Shown: positions 11,668-22,233, counted from the first letter of the stretch. The stretch: DNA of 64,000 nucleotides from Lunularia cruciata (GCA_948567375.1 OX419756.1:14141001-14205000), one strand, 5' to 3'. Numbers and translations: made by a program. The notes: generated by a model not told the origin, from the sequence alone.

Positions 11668-14600
11668 CCAACTCCTTGAGATCATAAGTATAATTGCCCC
11701 ACACTTTCTCTATTATGAAAAGTCCAAAGTACTTAAGGCAAGAACTACTTTTGCATCCTCTTGAATTGAATAGAATCAACCAACATTACCTTATCACCTT
11801 CTTTGAAGGGCTCCATCTTCTTCTTGCCTTGCCTCATCATAACTCTCCTTTTTTCCTATTGGGCTTGCTCCACTCAAACCATAGCAACTACTCTTGACTC
11901 TTCCAATTCCATGAGTTGCTCCTTCCTTGACTTCTCTGCATCACCTCCTTGTGCTTTCTTCAATTTATTATGAATGTTTTGAAAAGTAGGAAGATCAAAG
12001 TGAATAAGTAAAGTAGACTCAATACCATGTACCAAATGGAATGGAGAATATCTAGTGGTTTCATATTTTCATGGTTGTATTATACTCCCACAAAACCGCA
12101 TGAATCTTCTTGTCCCAATGATGTTTTGCCGCTCTATTTTGCATCTTTGGTCAACATCATGCACAATTTTTGATTGGTTCTCTTTGCCAAGCCATTAGAG
12201 TTTGGTTTATAAGAGGTAGTCACTTTATGCGTGATAGAGAAATATCATAGTATAGCTATAGTGATACTTCTTGTAAACTCTCCTCCTCTATAGGAAATCA
12301 ACTCCAAAGGGTACCTAAACCTAATGATGATGTGTTCATAAAGAAATCTACCAATCACATTCATTCTTGTCTCTCAATGTTCTAGCCGCAACCCACTTGG
12401 TAAGGTAATTAAGAACTACTACAATGTACCAATTATTCCTTATGGTTCTATTGAGAGAACCTATAAAGTCAATTCCCCACTTTCTCAAAAGGTCCTAGTA
12501 GTGGAATTGATCTAAGAGGTAAAGTAGAGGTAGACTTCCTAAGCAAAAGCTTGACAAACTTTAAAAGTTTTGCATAGTAAAGATAATCCTTGAAAATTCT
12601 CCTCCAATGGTAACCTACATCTAGATCTTGAAAATGATCACTTTCCTTGCAAAGTGAACACATACCAAACCATCATGAAACTTCTTCATAAGTAGGATAG
12701 ACTCCTCCTTACCCACTAGTTTTTGAAGTAGAAAATCTACTCTTTGATGGAAAAGAATGTTCTCTACCATTGTGTAATGCCTAGATCTTGCTGCAAGTGC
12801 CTTTCTCTCCCTAACACACATCCCATCTGGATAATTACCTCTTGTAACAAAGTCCATAATCTCCTTGTACTCCATTGGAATCTCTTGAGCAATTGAGATT
12901 GTCATGAACTCTTCATTTGGGAAGAAATCATCCATTGGCTCATCTCCATCATGATCAAAGGCCCTAGATAACAAATTGCCATTTGCATGTTTCTTTCTTG
13001 GCCTATCTTATGATGTTATCATAATAAGACAAGAGTATCATCCATCTTGCTAACCTCCCTTTCACATTAGGGTTGTTGAAGATGTATTTAAAAGCCTTGT
13101 GATCCTTGAAAATGATGTCCTTCCCTCCAATCAAGTAGTATCAAAACCTCTTGAGACCAAAAATCATTGCCAAACCTTCCCTTTCTGGGTCTCAATAGTT
13201 CTTCTCTACTAAGACCATTTGTCTAGTAGCATAAGCTATTAGATGATCATGCACATCTTGGTTTAATTGGCTAAGAGTGCATCCTATAGCTACATTGGAA
13301 GCATTAGTGTAAAGGATGAAAGGCTTACTCCAATTAGGTTTAGCAAGAATTGGAGCCATAACAAGAGATTGTTTGAGCTCCTCAAAAGCTTTGAGAGCCT
13401 CCTTGTCCTCCAAAATCACTATGTATTCTACACCATTCTTCATGTAAATGGTCAATGCATAAGCCTTGTTGGGAAATAAGTAGATTAATTTCCTATGGTA
13501 CACAACTATCCCTAAGAATTGGTGTAACTTTATTAAGCTTGAAGGGAATGGAAGCTCTAAGATTTTCTTCACGTTTTCAAGATCCATTGTCATTCTATCT
13601 TTGGAAATGATATGCCTCAAAAATAAACCTTCTTCATAACCAAAGATGCACTTCTACAAGTTGAGTGATGCATTTGATTCATCTAAGTGCTGCAAAACTT
13701 TGATCAAGTGCTCAAAGTGCTCCTCCTTGCTCCCATAGAAACAAAAGTCATCAATGAAATCTCTCACAAATTTCATAATGAAAGGTTCAAAAACCTTGTT
13801 GAAATGTGGTTGTAGCATTACAAAGCCCAAAAAGCATGACCTTGAAAGCATAAGTTCCTTAAGGTATGGTGAATTTGGTGAATATTTTATGCTCTCGTGT
13901 AATCTTGATCTAGTTGTAGCCACTATAGCCATCTCTAAAACTGTACCTCTCAAGACCAACAATCTCCTCCAAGATCTCATCAATGAATGACAAGGGGTTG
14001 TTGTCCCTAGTAACAACACTAAACTTCTTGTAATCAACACATACCCAAAGTTTACCATTCTTCTACTTCACAATCACAATTGGAGACACTAATTTTAAAT
14101 TCTCCATCTCAAAAATAAACACAGCCTCCTTGAGCTAATCAATCTTTCTCCTTTAAAACCAAAACTATTGGTAAGTTAATGGAATGTTACTTTTGGCAAA
14201 CTGGTCTTGCATATGATTCCACCTCTATTTGGTACTCTTCCAAGGTGATTTCCTTGAGTTTCTTGTAACTAAAAGCAAACACATGGATAAACTTATGAAA
14301 AATCTCTTCAAATCTTACCTTCTCCTCCTTGGTAACATTTGGACCATATTTGAGGGTAGATAGTTTCCTCTCTATCTCCTCTAGTGTCAATGGTGATTTT
14401 TCATGGTCCTTCAAAACCTTTGGTTTAGACACAAAGTCCATAGTACATAAGGGATACACATGTGAATCAGATTTAGAGTCATCCTCTTTTAATGAGGTCT
14501 TTTCTTCCATGTTAGTATCCACACCTAAAACTCTTTCTTTTGAATTTGACTCCCAATGATCAGAAGATGGGGTATCTAAATGTGAGGTATGGTTGGTATT

Positions 14601-14981
14601 GGTTATTTTTTATTGGTTATTGGAATAGTAACCCAATGTTTTGATGACCCAATTTTTAAGTATCCTTTGTGTATTGATCAATTGTTCAAGTTGCTCTCAA
14701 CCATGGCCTCTCAAGTAGCAAACTATAACTTGCATACTTCAAAACTTGGAAAGTCATGAGATTTTGAACTCCCATAATTGATACTAACACCTTGTCCATC
14801 ACACCTACTAGTCAAACTTGTTGTTTGTTTGCCATGCTCACTATAAATGTTGAAGTGTATCATACTCAACTTCTTCATCAACTTCTCTAATATGGCATTT
14901 ACCATAGATCTTCCATCAACAAGTGCATCCTTGGTGTTGTGACCATTCACCCTTGCATCAATCTTGGAGGCATATTCATAA
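11668..14981 (-). pseudogene. Family A element A3: decayed pol (protease to integrase)
   Basis: The minus strand aligns throughout with pol of the intact element A1. Recognisable blocks are the protease region (KIDARVNGHNTKDALVDG, near 14960), acidic linker (14187-14522), reverse transcriptase (FVRDFIDDFCFYGSKEEH, near 13760), RNase H (FILYTNASNVAIGCTLSQ, where TDAS is now TNAS), a decayed His-Cys region near 12600 and integrase remnants towards 11700. Many stops and frameshifts show it is old. The 3' end of the same pol is found far away at 37145-37256 in plus orientation. Confidence 0.9.
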
Positions 14982-15123
14982 GAGTAATACTCCGAGGACA
15001 AGAGAAGAGAGAGAAAACACAGATTGCACACTCAAACAATTGATGCCCCAAGGGAGCACCTTCTCTTTATTATATAGCCAAAGAGGATCTCCTCCAAGGA
15101 AGCTTCACCATAGGATTAGGGAC
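14982..15123 (-). repeat. Family B solo LTR B3, left part
   Basis: This is the terminal part of a minus-strand B LTR (TAATACTCCGAGGACAAGAG and onwards). The rest continues at 22911-23520 after the inserted A1 element. The flanks in A3 are ATAAG on the left and ACAAG on the right (23521-23525), a 5-bp target duplication with one change. Confidence 0.85.
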
Positions 15124-15800
15124 TGTAACACCCATTTGTGCATGTGTGTGGTATTGTGATATTTAGCTTGGTATTACAAGTACTTAAGAGATATTATTTA
15201 TATAGAGATAAAGGATGGTTCTATATTAGTCATGGTTAGCTAAAGTTAGTCATAGCTAAGATAGATGGGACCTTACTTTAGAGGAAGTAGAAAAGATGAG
15301 CACCACTATTTTGGATTTTAGTGTGTTGACTTGGTATTATTCCTAGGTGTTTGGCTTTGGGGAAAGAGTTGAGAACTCTTGGGCCCGCAAGCCTTTTTGT
15401 TTTGGATTCTTCTTTAGTCCAAGGATGGCCCATGTGAAGGAATCCTTGCTTTAGTGGTTGGGTCAAGATAAGGGGAATATGCCCATGTGAATGGATATTC
15501 CTTTCTACTTTTTGACTTTACTTGACTTTTAGTCTAGTAACTTGAGTTACTACGGTAATTAGTAACTTTGGTACGTAACTATTTCACAAGTATATAAACA
15601 AGGAGTGAGGAGGTACTCATCATCCTTTCATTTGCAACTATCTCTCTCTCATTGAGTTCTCTAGTGAGCAATGTCTTGAGTCTTGGAGTGTTAGCCTTGG
15701 AGGAGTATGATGGAGTTGGGGTTCCTTGCCTTCTTAGTCCATGGTGCGCTACCATAATAGCCATCAGAGGTTCATCCTGAGTGAGAGACAGGCCGGCTCA
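15124..15800 (+). repeat. A1 5' LTR
   Basis: It begins TGTAACACCC and ends GGCCGGCTCA. A TATA box (TATATAAA, 15591-15598) lies about 200 bases before the end, as expected for the U3 promoter. It matches the 3' LTR base for base as far as I can read. Confidence 0.95.
15591..15598 (+). promoter_or_regulatory. LTR TATA box
   Basis: TATATAAA lies within the 5' LTR of A1 and is duplicated in the 3' LTR and in the A solo LTR at 26301-26972. It is the likely start region of element transcription. Confidence 0.6.
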
Positions 15801-15805
15801 CATTT

Positions 15806-15824
15806 TTGGTTCCGTTGCCGGGAC
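15806..15824 (+). other. Primer-binding site, tRNA-Asp type
   Basis: TGGTTCCGTTGCCGGGACC follows the 5' LTR by five bases. It resembles the plant primer site TGGCGCCGTTGCCGGGGA, complementary to tRNA-Asp, with two changes in the acceptor part. Confidence 0.7.
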
Positions 15825-15843
15825 CTCTCTAGAAGGCAAGATA

Positions 15844-16014
15844 ATGTTCCGCGTCCAATTCTACATTAGGCAGAAGGAGGCTATGAGAGCTCACTTGGAG
15901 AGAACATTAGGAGAGGAGAGGGCTGAACTTATGTTAGAGAACCAAGATCCATTTGTATACCCTGTAGTTCATTATGATGTCTTTGAGGTGATTTTGTACA
16001 TCTTGTACACATGA
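15844..16014 (+). CDS. A1 leader micro-ORF 1 (56 aa, unknown)
   Basis: This small frame starts 20 bases after the primer-binding site and encodes 56 residues. It contains EAMRAHLERTLG, then DPFVYPVVHY, and ends VILYILYT-stop. A second leader frame at 17139-17303 aligns with it from end to end (MR, TLG, LE, D/E-PFV-Y/F-P, V, Y, YILY), and a third version opens the leader of element B1. The stop is in the same place in all. The function is unknown; there is no transmembrane or metal-binding signature, though the C-terminus is hydrophobic. ATG 15844 is chosen because the alignment to the other copies reaches back to it. Confidence 0.55.
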   Translation: MFRVQFYIRQKEAMRAHLERTLGEERAELMLENQDPFVYPVVHYDVFEVILYILYT

Positions 16015-16662
16015 GAGGAATTGGAGAGATTGTGTGAGGTGGATTGCAGATTTTGGGGATTAAGGTGATTTTGGGCAAAATCTCAAGTTTGAGATCTGGA
16101 CTTGAGATTTCTACACATGATAGCTTGGGTTATCTTTCAGTTAGCACACTTGAAATTATTGCGAGAGCTTCTATGCGCACTGGGCTAGAATTTTTGAAAG
16201 TTGATAGGGTAAAGTGCTCCCGCAACTGCATGCTCTCTGGAAAATTGTACAGAGTCTGCCATTTCTTCAATTTTTAGTGAATTGTCTTGAAAATTTCCAA
16301 GAAAATTCAGTGCATTGTATCCTACCTGGTGCCACAAAAATTAGAGAGAGATCATTTTTTCGCAGTGCGTTATGAGTTTTTGAAGTGAGGGGGGTGGTTT
16401 TCAGACCAAATCTGAAATATGGGTGCTGAATAGAAAGGTGTCTAGGCCAAATGGCTCGATAAAAAGATCTAAAATTTTGCAGGGAGGGACGCCCTAGAGT
16501 TGTGATCAAGTGTGGAAAATTTCAGAGGACTGTGACATATTCGTTGGGAGATTTGAGTGACATTGTGAGGAAGGGTCAATTCTGCAGAGTGGAGATCTCA
16601 TGCATGAGAAGTTTGAGATCAACAAAAAGCATGTTTGAGTGTTTAGATTCATCTTTGGGAAC

Positions 16663-17136
16663 ATGGAGAGTCATCAAGAGTGGAAATTGAGATTATGCAA
16701 GGTTCCCCAAGGGTTTGAGGTGATTGTAGGGGTGGATTTGAGGAAAAGAGAGTTTACAATAGAATTTGAAGAGAGTGTTGAGAGGATCCAAAAACCTACA
16801 CCACTTGGAGGAAAGAGTGAGTCTAAGTGCTTTCTATGTGGAGAGAAGGGACATAAGACAAGTTCATGTCCATTGACCTTTGAGAGCAAGAGATTGAGGG
16901 AAAGGAGAGGCTTACTTGACTTGGGTTTGCATGTTGGACCTTCTTCACCAAGATTGGGAGGGAGAAGATCTAAGACCAAGGAGTTGTGTGAGGTTTGTGG
17001 AGTTGAAGGACTTCCAAAAGGACATGAGTGTAGTGGAGTAAAAGCACTTTTGGAAACTTTGGTGAAGGATCTTGGAGAGAGTCTTAGTACAGCTACAGAA
17101 ATACTACCACCTTCATCAGCTAGTTCTCAAGATTAG
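16663..17136 (+). CDS. A1 leader ORF with two Cys/His zinc-binding motifs
   Basis: This 157-residue frame lies between micro-ORFs 1 and 2 in the A1 leader. It carries a retroviral-type zinc knuckle, CFLCGEKGHKTSSC (residues 56-69, C-x2-C-x4-H-x4-C), and a second cluster, C109-x2-C112-x8-H121-x-C123. A basic stretch lies between them. The part before the knuckle (EFTIEFEESVERIQ) recalls the DUF4283/CCHC proteins of plants, but I cannot prove this. It differs from gag, which has its own knuckle. Nucleic-acid binding is a reasonable inference. An upstream extension in the same frame is interrupted by a TGA (about 16636-16638). Confidence 0.55.
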   Translation: MESHQEWKLRLCKVPQGFEVIVGVDLRKREFTIEFEESVERIQKPTPLGGKSESKCFLCGEKGHKTSSCPLTFESKRLRERRGLLDLGLHVGPSSPRLGGRRSKTKELCEVCGVEGLPKGHECSGVKALLETLVKDLGESLSTATEILPPSSASSQD

Positions 17137-17138
17137 TG

Positions 17139-17303
17139 ATGGAGATAATCTTTCAACTTATGGATAAACTATCCATGAGAGTTAGATTAATATGCACTCT
17201 AGGATTTGATGTTGCTATAGAAATCTTGGAGCAACCTGAACCTTTTGTGTTCCCTAGAGTGGATTATTCTCAGATGGTGTTAGTCATGTATATACTCTAT
17301 TAG
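17139..17303 (+). CDS. A1 leader micro-ORF 2 (54 aa, unknown)
   Basis: The frame encodes 54 residues, starting two bases after the stop of the zinc-finger ORF and ending TAG 68 bases before gag. It aligns along its whole length with micro-ORF 1: LSMRVRLICTLG, EPFVFPRVDY and VMYILY-stop. Tandem TAG TAA TAG stops follow. It is either a small protein of its own or a former N-terminal part of Gag cut off by these stops. Confidence 0.55.
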   Translation: MEIIFQLMDKLSMRVRLICTLGFDVAIEILEQPEPFVFPRVDYSQMVLVMYILY

Positions 17304-17371
17304 TAATAGAGTGAGAGAAAAGAAAAGAGAAAAAAAAAATTAAGAGAAAAGAAAGATAGTGAGGGGTTAAG

Positions 17372-18352
17372 ATGGGGAAACTTCCGGTTTTCTTTGGCAA
17401 GGATGGAGAAGATGTGGAGGCCTTTGTGAGAGACTTCAAGAGAGCTTGCATAGGAAACAATGAGAGGAGGAAGAATGAGTGGGCCTCATTATTACCAGAT
17501 TTCTTTGAGGATGCAGCACTTACATGGTATGAGTCAGAATACCAAAAGAGAGAGAGGAGAGAGGGGGAAGAGGAGTCTTGGGAGACTTTGACTTCAGCAC
17601 TCATTGAGAACTTTCTTCCTGATGAGAGTTATGAGAGATTGATGAGTGAGGTTACATTTCTCAAGCAAGGAGATGGAGAGAAAGTGAGGGTCTATGTGGA
17701 AAGAGTGGAAAAGTTGGAGTCCAGATTTTGCATAGTGTTGAGGAAGGGTGGGGATGATGTGGAGACTACAATGATTGGCATAGGGGCCATGCTCACCAAG
17801 AATTTTGTGGGAGGATTGAGACCACAAATTAGAAGCAAGGTGAGATATGAGAAACCTTCTTCCAAGGTTGAAGCTATCAAGATCGCAATTCGTATGGAGG
17901 AGAGTTTGGAAGGGGATGAGAGTGATTTGGTGGTGAAGGAGGTTGTGCATCCTCCTCAAGGCTACAAGTATGGTGGAACTTCTGATACTTTGGTGACAAG
18001 GGTTGCACCACAAGTAGTAGTTGCTCCAATTCTTGCACCTCCACCAAAAGATCCACTCCAAACCATCACAGAACAACTTGCGGATCTCAAGATCAATGTG
18101 GTGCAACTATGGGAGAAGAGAGAGGTGGATCAGAATGTAGGGAGAGGACCTAGGAGTTATGGAAACTATCCATATAGAGGAGGCCAACCAGCCAACAATT
18201 TCAATGATAGAAATTGTTTTGGTTGTGGAGGAAGAGGCCATATCCAAAGGAATTGCCCAAATTCCACTTACCATGGAGGAAGGGGTTATGAGGGAAAGAG
18301 GGAGGTAGTGAAACCCAAGTGGCTCCTAATCCCAACAAAGGTAAGGGGATAG
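17372..18352 (+). CDS. gag: A1 Gag polyprotein
   Basis: A 326-residue capsid/nucleocapsid protein. It begins MGKLPVFFGKDGEDVEAFVR, has the usual plant gypsy Gag core (WYESEYQKRE, then LIENFLPDE), a variable linker and one zinc knuckle CFGCGGRGHIQRNC (C282, C285, H290, C295) that binds element RNA. It would form the virus-like particle in the cytoplasm. It overlaps pol by up to 61 bases, with pol in the -1 frame, so Gag-Pol probably comes from ribosomal frameshifting. The frame is intact. Confidence 0.92.
   Translation: MGKLPVFFGKDGEDVEAFVRDFKRACIGNNERRKNEWASLLPDFFEDAALTWYESEYQKRERREGEEESWETLTSALIENFLPDESYERLMSEVTFLKQGDGEKVRVYVERVEKLESRFCIVLRKGGDDVETTMIGIGAMLTKNFVGGLRPQIRSKVRYEKPSSKVEAIKIAIRMEESLEGDESDLVVKEVVHPPQGYKYGGTSDTLVTRVAPQVVVAPILAPPPKDPLQTITEQLADLKINVVQLWEKREVDQNVGRGPRSYGNYPYRGGQPANNFNDRNCFGCGGRGHIQRNCPNSTYHGGRGYEGKREVVKPKWLLIPTKVRG
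18292..18298 (+). promoter_or_regulatory. Candidate -1 frameshift heptamer
   Basis: G GGA AAG, spaced in the gag frame as X XXY YYZ, lies exactly at the first codons of the pol frame after its upstream TGA (18289-18291). It fits the tandem-slippage rule. A weak downstream stem (GGGAG near 18301 with CTCCT near 18324) is possible. This is a prediction. Confidence 0.5.
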
Positions 18353-21300
18353 CATCCATAGATGTGGTTGAGAGCAAGTATGAGAAGGGAGAGTGCTCAA
18401 ACTCCAAGGGTCTTAATTTGGAGCTTTTGGCACAAGAGAAGAAGAGAGCTTGTTTTGCAGAGGATGTTCACTCTTCTCAAGGATTTACTTCAAGCAAGGA
18501 TACTCCTATGTCTACTAGGAGCACTCGCACCTCAACACCATCAACAACAAAGACTCCAAGGAAGAAGTTGGGGATGGAGGACTTCTTGATCTCAAAGCAA
18601 CAATGGAACTACAATGTGTTGGAAGATGTTGGTAGTCACAAGGCTAACATCACAGTGGGCCAATTAATTGCTTTGAACCCTACCTTGAGAAAGGAGCTTA
18701 GAGGTGGTTTGAGTTCTACAAGGAGCAAAAAGAAGAAGAAGGCAAAAGTTCCAGTATCAATGGGGGTGGTGGATGCCAAGCCAGCACCATGGGAGGCTTG
18801 TGAATATGCCTCCAAGATTGATGTGAGAGTGAATGGTCACAACATCAAGGATGCATTGGTTGATGGAGGATCAGCAGTGAATGCCATGTCAGAAAGGTTG
18901 ATGAAGAAGTTGGGTATGATACCCTCAAGACCTTCAACATTTGTGGTGAGCATGGCAAACAAGCAACAAGTTCGACCAGTAGGGGTGATGGATAAGGTGG
19001 TAGTTTCAGTTATGGGAGTTCAAAATCTCATGACTTTCCAAGTCTTGAAGGATTCAAGCTATGACTTACTTCTTGGGAGGCCATGGTTGAGAGCAGCACG
19101 CACAACTGATCGATGGCACAAAGGGTACTTGAGGATTGGGCCATCAAACCATAGAGTCACTGTTCCTGTGACTAACACCACCAACACTTCACATTCAGAT
19201 ACCCCATCTTCTAATTATTGGGAATCAGATTCTGAAGAAGGAGCTTCAGGTGTGGACACAAGCATGGAAGAGGAGACTTCCACGGAGGAGGATGAATCTG
19301 AATCTGATTCAGATGTGTATCCCTTGTGTGCTATGGATTTTGCACCTAAGCCAGAGGTTTTGAAGGACCCAGATAAATCACCATTGACACTTGAGGAGGT
19401 AGAGAGAAGGTTATCTACCCTCAAGTATGGCCCAAATGTTACCAAGGAGGAGAAGGTGAGATTTGAGGAGATTTTCCGCAAGTTCATCCATGTGTTTGCT
19501 TTTAGTTACAAGGATTTGAAGGAAGTCACCTTGGAGGAGCACAAGATAGAGGTGGAGTCACATGCAAGACCAATCCGCCAAAAGCAACGTCGCATTAGCC
19601 CACCAATATCTTTGGTTGTGAAGGAGGAGATTGATAAGCTCAAGGAGGCTGGATTTATCTTTGAGGTGGAGAATTCAGAATGGGTGTCTCCAATTGTCAT
19701 TGTGAAGAAAAAGAATGGCAAGCTTCGGGTATGTGTGGATTACAAGAAGCTTAATGCTGTTACCAAGAAGGACTACTACCCATTGCCATTCATTGATGAG
19801 ATCTTGGAGGAGGTTGCAGGTCATGAGAGGTACAGTTTTGGAGATGGTTATAGTGGATATAACCAAATAAAGATTGCACCAGAGCATCAACAACTCACCA
19901 CATTCACCACACCTTGGGGAACTTATGCTTTCAAGGTCATGCCTTTTGGGCTTTGCAATGCTCCAGCCACATTCCAACGGTTCATGAACAAGGTATTTGA
20001 ACCTTTCATTGGGAAATTTGTGAGAGATTTCATTGATGACTTTTGTGTCTATGGGAGCAAGGAGGAGCACTTTGAGCACCTAATCAAAGTCTTGCAACGC
20101 TTGGATGAGGCAAATGCATCACTCAACCCAGAGAAGTGCATTTTTGGATGTGAAGAAGGTCTACTTTTGGGGCACATCATCTCCAAGGATGGAATAGCAG
20201 TTGATCCTGAGAAGGTGAGGAAAATCTCAGACCTTCCATTCCCTTCAAGCTTGACAAAGTTACGCCAATTCTTGGGAATGGTTGGGTACTATAGGAGGTT
20301 CATCTTCTCATTTTCCAACAAGGCTTATGCATTGACCATCTACATGAAGAAGGGTGTAGATTACATGGTGATTTTGGAAGACAAGGAGGCTCTCAAAGCT
20401 TTTGAGGAGCTCAAGCAATCCCTTGTTGTAGCTCCAATTCTTGCTAAACCTGATTGGAGTAAGCCTTTCATCCTCTACACTGATGCTTCTAATGTAGCTA
20501 TAGGATGCACTCTTAGTCAATTAGACCAAGATGGGCATGATCATCCAATAGCTTATGCTAGTAGGCAGATGGTTTCAGCAGAGAAGAACTACTCTGTCAC
20601 AGAGAGAGAAGGGTTGGCAGTGATCTTTGGTCTCAAGAAGTTTAGACACTACTTGATTGGAGGGAAAGCCACAATCGTCACGGATCACAAGGCTTTGAAG
20701 TACATCTTCAACAAGCCTAATGTTGAAGGGAGACTAGCAAGGTGGATGATACTCTTGTCTGAGTATGACTACACAATTGAGGATAGGCCAGGAAAGAAAC
20801 ATGCAAATGCTGATTTGTTATCTAGAGCCTATGATCATGATGGAGATGAGCCAGTAGATGATTCCTTCCCGGATGAGGAGCTCATGACAATCTCAGTCAC
20901 TCAAGAGATTCCAATGGAGTACAAGGAGATTGTGGATTTTGTGACAAGAGGTAACTATCCAGAAGGGATGCATGCTAGGGAGAGGAAGGCCCTTGCAGCA
21001 AGATCTAGACCTTACACAATGGTGGAGGATATTCTTTTTCACCAAGGAGCAGATGGTCTACTTCGAAGAGCAGTGGGTAAGGAAGAGTCTATCCTACTCA
21101 TAAAGGAGTTTCATGAAGGTTTAGTATGTGGAGGACACTTTGCAGGAAAGGTGACTGCTTTCAAGATTCTAGATGCAGGTTACCATTGGAGAGGGATTTT
21201 CAAGGATTGTCTTGATTATTGCAAAACTTGTCATGTTTGTCAAGCTTTTGCTAGAAAGTCTACATCCACTCCACCACTTAGATCAATTCCATTGCTAGGA

Positions 21301-22185
21301 CCTTTTGAGAAGTGGGGAATTGATTTTGTAGGACCTCTCAATAGAACCCCAAGGAACAATCGGTACATTGTGGTAGTTACTGATTACCTTACCAAGTGGG
21401 TTGAGGCTAGACCATTGAGGGACAAGAATGAAGATGAAGTGGGTAGATTTCTTTATGAACGCATTATCACTAGGTTTGGATGCCCTTTGGAGTTGGTTTC
21501 TGATAGAGGAGGAGAGTTTACAGGAAGCATTACTACAGCCATGCTACGACATTTCTCTATCACACATAGAGTAACTACATCCTATAAGCCAAATTCCAAT
21601 GGCTTGGCAGAGAGAACCAATCAGACCTTGTGCATGATGTTGGCCAAAGATGCAGAAATGGAGGGGGCTAAACATCATTGGGACAAGAGGATTCATGCAA
21701 TTTTGTGGGAGTATAGGACAACCATGAAGACTTCCACTGGATATTCTCCATTCCAATTGGTGTATGGTATTGAGTCTACCTTACCTATTCACTTTGATCT
21801 TCCTACCTTCCAAAGCATTCATAGGAGATTGAAGAAAGCACAAGGAAGTGATGCAGGGAAGTCAAGGAAGGATCAACTCATGGAGTTGGAAGAGGCAAGA
21901 GCAGTTGCTATGGTTCGAGTGGAGCAAGCCCAAAGGAAACAAAAGGAGAGCTATGACAAGAGGCAAGGCAAGAAGAAGGTGGAGCCTTTCAAAGAAGGTG
22001 ATTGGGTAATGTTGTTTGATTCCATTCGATTCAAGAGAGTGCAAAAGAAGTTTTTGCCTAAGTACTTTGGACCTTTCATAGTAGAGAAGGTGTGGGGCAA
22101 TTACACCTATGATCTCAAGGAGTTGGGAGGAAGACACTTTGATAGGATTAACCATGATAAGTTGAAGATGTACCATAGAAGGTAG
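18292..22185 (+). CDS. pol: A1 Pol polyprotein: protease, RT, RNase H, integrase
   Basis: The frame opens at 18292; residue numbers here count from 18319. The protease site is D182-G-G (LVDGGSAVN), not the usual DSG/DTG. Reverse transcriptase has the first catalytic Asp in FGDGYSGYNQI (D509) and the FIDD box (D573, D574). RNase H has D722 (LYTDAS) and D789 (VTDHKAL). Integrase has an HHCC zinc region ending YCKTCHVCQ and the catalytic triad D1002 (WGIDFVG), D1062 (VSDRGGEF), E1098 (NGLAERTNQ), with the usual 35-residue spacing. The order PR-RT-RH-IN marks Ty3/gypsy. It copies element RNA to DNA and integrates it. No ATG precedes the frame in the overlap, supporting translation as Gag-Pol. No stop or frameshift is seen over 1288 codons. 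Confidence 0.95.
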   Translation, partial: GKEGGSETQVAPNPNKGKGIASIDVVESKYEKGECSNSKGLNLELLAQEKKRACFAEDVHSSQGFTSSKDTPMSTRSTRTSTPSTTKTPRKKLGMEDFLISKQQWNYNVLEDVGSHKANITVGQLIALNPTLRKELRGGLSSTRSKKKKKAKVPVSMGVVDAKPAPWEACEYASKIDVRVNGHNIKDALVDGGSAVNAMSERLMKKLGMIPSRPSTFVVSMANKQQVRPVGVMDKVVVSVMGVQNLMTFQVLKDSSYDLLLGRPWLRAARTTDRWHKGYLRIGPSNHRVTVPVTNTTNTSHSDTPSSNYWESDSEEGASGVDTSMEEETSTEEDESESDSDVYPLCAMDFAPKPEVLKDPDKSPLTLEEVERRLSTLKYGPNVTKEEKVRFEEIFRKFIHVFAFSYKDLKEVTLEEHKIEVESHARPIRQKQRRISPPISLVVKEEIDKLKEAGFIFEVENSEWVSPIVIVKKKNGKLRVCVDYKKLNAVTKKDYYPLPFIDEILEEVAGHERYSFGDGYSGYNQIKIAPEHQQLTTFTTPWGTYAFKVMPFGLCNAPATFQRFMNKVFEPFIGKFVRDFIDDFCVYGSKEEHFEHLIKVLQRLDEANASLNPEKCIFGCEEGLLLGHIISKDGIAVDPEKVRKISDLPFPSSLTKLRQFLGMVGYYRRFIFSFSNKAYALTIYMKKGVDYMVILEDKEALKAFEELKQSLVVAPILAKPDWSKPFILYTDASNVAIGCTLSQLDQDGHDHPIAYASRQMVSAEKNYSVTEREGLAVIFGLKKFRHYLIGGKATIVTDHKALKYIFNKPNVEGRLARWMILLSEYDYTIEDRPGKKHANADLLSRAYDHDGDEPVDDSFPDEELMTISVTQEIPMEYKEIVDFVTRGNYPEGMHARERKALAARSRPYTMVEDILFHQGADGLLRRAVGKEESILLIKEFHEGLVCGGHFAGKVTAFKILDAGYHWRGIFKDCLDYCKTCHVCQAFARKSTSTPPLRSIPLLGPFEKWGIDFVGPLNRTPRNNRYIVVVTDYLTKWVEARPLRDKNEDEVGRFLYERIITRFGCPLELVSDRGGEFTGSITTAMLRHFSITHRVTTSYKPNSNGLAERTNQTLCMMLAKDAEMEGAKHHWDKRIHAILWEYRTTMKTSTGYSPFQLVYGIESTLPIHFDLPTFQSIHRRLKKAQGSDAGKSRKDQLMELEEARAVAMVRVEQAQRKQKESYDKRQGKKKVEPFKEGDWVMLFDSIRFKRVQKKFLPKYFGPFIVEKVWGNYTYDLKELGGRHFDRINHDKLKMYHRR

Positions 22186-22220
22186 AGAGACCTTCACTTT
22201 GAGGACAAAGTGAAAACTTA

Positions 22221-22233
22221 GTCCGGGGGTAAA
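22221..22233 (+). other. A1 polypurine tract
   Basis: TCCGGGGGTAAA lies directly before the 3' LTR. This is the expected place of the plus-strand primer. It is conserved in the A3 remnant at 37245-37256. Confidence 0.7.
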
